Shown: piece after piece, positions 5,465 to 7,384 of the stretch
How positions within the stretch are numbered: position 1 is the stretch's first letter
Layout: each line of letters starts with the position of its first letter
DNA from: Mailhella massiliensis
Lineage (GTDB): Bacteria; Desulfobacterota; Desulfovibrionia; Desulfovibrionales; Desulfovibrionaceae
Assembly: GCF_020741395.1 (NCBI RefSeq)
Contig: NZ_DYZA01000022.1
Coordinates: forward strand, 1-7,384
Direction: 5' to 3'
DNA: 7,384 nt
The notes under the pieces: generated by a model
What the model saw: only the letters and a program-made list of their open reading frames with translations
Database searches by the model: none
What the model was told of the DNA's origin: nothing
Program-made: the position numbers and the translations under genes

Positions 5465-6979
5465 ATGGACGGTGTGACGCTCAGAATATTCTCCGGCCTC
5501 CACCTCGGCGCAGAAATTGAATTGCAGGAGGGAGTCTATGTCGTCGGCTCCGACGATTCCTGCGACCTCATCCTTTCCGATTCCTCGCTGGCCCCCCGCC
5601 ATGCGGCCCTGCATATTCTTCTCCCCGAATCCGGGACGCAGGTGACGGCGGAACCTCTGGATGGAAAAGTCCTCCTCTCGGGGGAAGCCCTGCCCGGAGA
5701 GGAAAGGCTGCCTGCCCGCTACCCCTTCCAGCTCGGCCAGATAGTCCTGGCATGGACGGAGGCGGCCTCCGCTGACAACGCCGCCTGGCAGGAAGTGGAA
5801 GAGCGCCTTGCCCGGGCGAAAAAAACTGAGGAAACGGAAAGGGAATCAGAAAACGCCCCCGCCCCCCAGCCAACGACGTTGCCGGATGAAGCGGAAGACA
5901 AGGAAAAAGACGCCAACGAAACTGCCCCATCCTCTTCTCTGCCCGAGCTTGAGGAGGGTGGCGGGGACAAAGCGGAAAAAAATTCCGGGCGTTCCGGCAA
6001 GACCTTCAAGGCGGCGGGTATCCTTCTCGCCTGCGCCCTGGCCGGGCTTCTATGCTTTACCTGGGAAGAAAAAGCGCCTCAGCGCACGCCGGAGGAGCTC
6101 ATGCGCTCCCTCCTGGACGAGGCGGGCTATCAGAAGCTTTCGGTGACGGGCGGAAAAAACAGCGTGACCGTTTCCGGGCGCATCGCCTCCGACAGGGAAC
6201 GCGGCCGCCTGCTGCGACTGGCACAACTTTTGCAGTTCCCTGTGTACCTGGATGTGACGGTGAGGTCGGACGCTGCCGATGCAGTGAAATCCTCTTTCAA
6301 CGCCCTGGGGCTTTTCCCGGAAGTGACGGAACTGCCGCCATCCTCCCATCCGGGGCTTCTGGTGAAGGGATACATCAAAAACGGCGTTCTGGAGGAGCAG
6401 GCGCTGACGGAAGCCGTACGCAACGTGCCCGACCTGAGGCCTTCATCTCCGGGGGGAAAGGCGAAGCTTTCGCTCTTCCAAGATATCCGGCATGAAGAAG
6501 ACGTACGGATATTGCTGATCCCGGCTCTTGACGGCGCAGGGCTTGGCGAAGTGAAAACGGAGTATCAGCCCGGCAGGATCATCCTGCGAGGGGCCTTCAC
6601 CCCACAGACAAAGGCTTCGCTGGAAGAGGTCGTCACCCAGGTGCAGGCAAAACTCGGCGTGCCCGCGCCCTTCGATATCATCAACAGTGCCGAAATGCCC
6701 GGCAGGCAGAAAAACGACAACATCTACACCCGGCAGGAGAAGCAGGAGCAGAAGGAAAATTCCCCTGCCGCGGCGGAACGAAACGGCGACGCCTCCTTCC
6801 AGGTCACGTCCGTTTCCCTGGGGCCCATGAGTTTCATCACCCTGAAAAACGGCGAGCGCGTCTTTGAAGGCGGAGAACTGCCGGGAGGCTATGTCCTGGA
6901 GAAAATTTCCGTTGACAAGCTGACACTGGCCCGGAACAACACTATTACCGTATATCCTCTGAGAGGTTCCCATGACTGA
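5465..6979 (+). CDS. sctD: T3SS inner-membrane ring protein SctD (SsaD/YscD-like, FHA domain)
   Basis: This 504-residue protein is the outer ring subunit of the inner-membrane base, joining the cytoplasmic side to the secretin. Residues 1-98 form an FHA-like domain (YVVGSDDSCDLILSDSSLAP, then RHAALHI). Residues 101-180 are a charged, Glu/Lys/Pro-rich linker. A single membrane helix lies at 183-199 (AAGILLACALAGLLCF). The periplasmic part contains ring-building BON-like modules at about 207-268, 270-330 and 340-402, with VTVSGRIASDRERGRLLRLA and RIILRGAFTPQTKASLEEVV as clear BON-like stretches. A second polar linker (410-440) precedes a C-terminal beta-rich domain (443-500) with FITLKNGERVFEGGELPGGY. 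The protein is longer than YscD or SsaD (about 400-420 residues), because of the two linkers and the extra C-terminal domain. AAGGA at 5452-5456 lies 8 nt before the ATG, which directly follows the sctC stop; the next gene overlaps its end by 8 nt. Confidence 0.92.
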   Translation: MDGVTLRIFSGLHLGAEIELQEGVYVVGSDDSCDLILSDSSLAPRHAALHILLPESGTQVTAEPLDGKVLLSGEALPGEERLPARYPFQLGQIVLAWTEAASADNAAWQEVEERLARAKKTEETERESENAPAPQPTTLPDEAEDKEKDANETAPSSSLPELEEGGGDKAEKNSGRSGKTFKAAGILLACALAGLLCFTWEEKAPQRTPEELMRSLLDEAGYQKLSVTGGKNSVTVSGRIASDRERGRLLRLAQLLQFPVYLDVTVRSDAADAVKSSFNALGLFPEVTELPPSSHPGLLVKGYIKNGVLEEQALTEAVRNVPDLRPSSPGGKAKLSLFQDIRHEEDVRILLIPALDGAGLGEVKTEYQPGRIILRGAFTPQTKASLEEVVTQVQAKLGVPAPFDIINSAEMPGRQKNDNIYTRQEKQEQKENSPAAAERNGDASFQVTSVSLGPMSFITLKNGERVFEGGELPGGYVLEKISVDKLTLARNNTITVYPLRGSHD

Positions 6980-7178
6980 GTTTGTCTCTGTTCTCGACAT
7001 CATGGAAAACGCCCCCTACGGCGCGCAGACTGCCGTGCGGGATGAAGTAGCCGACATGGACGCCTCACTCCGCCGCACCATGGACCGGGGCCTCACCCCG
7101 GATGAGATGAAAACGGCACAGGCAGCACGGGCTGCGGCACAGGCGGCTTCTTCCATTCTCGAAAAACTTTTTGCCTGA
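6972..7178 (+). CDS. Small YscE/SsaE/EscE-like needle co-chaperone
   Basis: This 68-residue all-helical protein fits the size and layout of YscE/SsaE/EscE (about 65-80 residues), which with a YscG-type TPR partner holds the needle subunit as a soluble monomer in the cytoplasm. A first helix (about 17-38, AVRDEVADMDASLRRTMDRG) is linked by LTPDEM to a second, very Ala-rich helix (44-67), giving a helical hairpin. Two more facts support the call: it sits directly after sctD, as ssaE follows ssaD in SPI-2, and directly before the needle gene. The ATG overlaps the sctD end by 8 nt, with GAGAGG at 6961-6966 as ribosome binding site, so translation is probably coupled. The sequence is short and low in complexity, so the assignment leans on position. 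No YscG-like partner is visible in the window. Confidence 0.65.
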   Translation: MTEFVSVLDIMENAPYGAQTAVRDEVADMDASLRRTMDRGLTPDEMKTAQAARAAAQAASSILEKLFA

Positions 7179-7191
7179 AAAGGAGTGCATT

Positions 7192-7384
7192 ATGGATTCC
7201 ATCAGCGGATTCAATGTCAATCAGATGTTTGAAAACACCCTTCAGGGAGTCAGCACAAAAGGCTCGGAACTCAACGCCAAGATGGCCGAGCTTGCCGAAG
7301 GCGACGAACTGAGCAACGAGCAGATGATTTCCCTTCAGTTTGAAATCGGCCAGTACAACACTCTGATGGAAGCGCTTTCCACCG
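7192..7384 (+). CDS. sctF: T3SS needle subunit SctF (SsaG/EscF/YscF-like), 3' truncated by window
   Basis: The first 64 codons of a small protein run off the window end. The N-terminal part is polar (GFNVNQMFENTLQGVSTKGS), followed by a helix (23-36), a turn at GDELSNEQM and a second helix with SLQFEIGQYNTLMEALS (47-63). Needle subunits are about 70-90 residues and show this helix, turn, helix pattern. The stretch LQFEIGQYNTLMEAL is very close to the LQFAVQQYSAYV-type core of EscF and the AQFALQQYSTFI core of SsaG. AAGGAG at 7180-7185 lies 6 nt before the ATG, a strong site that suits a highly made subunit. The gene follows the co-chaperone after 13 nt. The C-terminal segment needed for assembly is not in view. 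Confidence 0.88.
   Translation, partial: MDSISGFNVNQMFENTLQGVSTKGSELNAKMAELAEGDELSNEQMISLQFEIGQYNTLMEALST

Noticed and set aside
5..7384. The idea that the window encodes a wholly new kind of system.
   Set aside because: Every gene fits a known T3SS role. The novelty lies in arrangement and domain details, not in a new system class.

Overview
This window is a nearly gene-saturated stretch of a type III secretion system (T3SS, injectisome) locus. All nine genes lie on the + strand. Family assignments come from reading the translated proteins; no database search was run. The DNA is GC-rich by eye and must come from a Gram-negative bacterium, because it encodes an outer-membrane secretin and an FHA-type inner-ring protein. 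The proteins resemble the SPI-2/LEE (SsaC/EscC) branch of injectisomes more than the Ysc branch. A host-associated Desulfovibrionaceae member (Bilophila/Desulfovibrio-like) is my best guess, but that is weak inference.

Region A (5-3063) is a translocon module: an EspA/SseB-like filament protein (5-538), an SycD/SscA-type TPR chaperone (605-1087), the large hydrophobic translocator SctE (SseC/EspD/YopB-like, 1091-2104) and the small translocator SctB (SseD/EspB/YopD-like, 2197-3063). The order filament, chaperone, large translocator, small translocator is the same as sseB-sscA-sseC-sseD in Salmonella SPI-2. The chaperone probably keeps SctE and SctB soluble until export. The filament protein would extend the needle, and SctE/SctB would form the pore in the target membrane.

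The boundary (3064-3195) holds a long nested stem-loop without a U-tract, followed at once by a good sigma70-type promoter (TTGACA, 18 nt, TAGAGT). This suggests that a second transcription unit starts here.

Region B (3196-7384) is the base and needle module: a class I (CesT/SycE-like) chaperone, the secretin SctC, the inner-membrane ring protein SctD, a small YscE/SsaE-like needle co-chaperone and the start of the needle subunit SctF, which runs off the window end. Spacing is very tight: sctD starts directly after the sctC stop, and the YscE-like gene overlaps sctD by 8 nt. This indicates one polycistron with translational coupling.

No tRNA, rRNA, mobile element or CRISPR array was seen, and no gene is broken. 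The system itself is a known type. The most notable points are the SPI-2-like module order, a PilP/GspC-like domain at the SctD C-terminus, and a class I chaperone with no adjacent effector.
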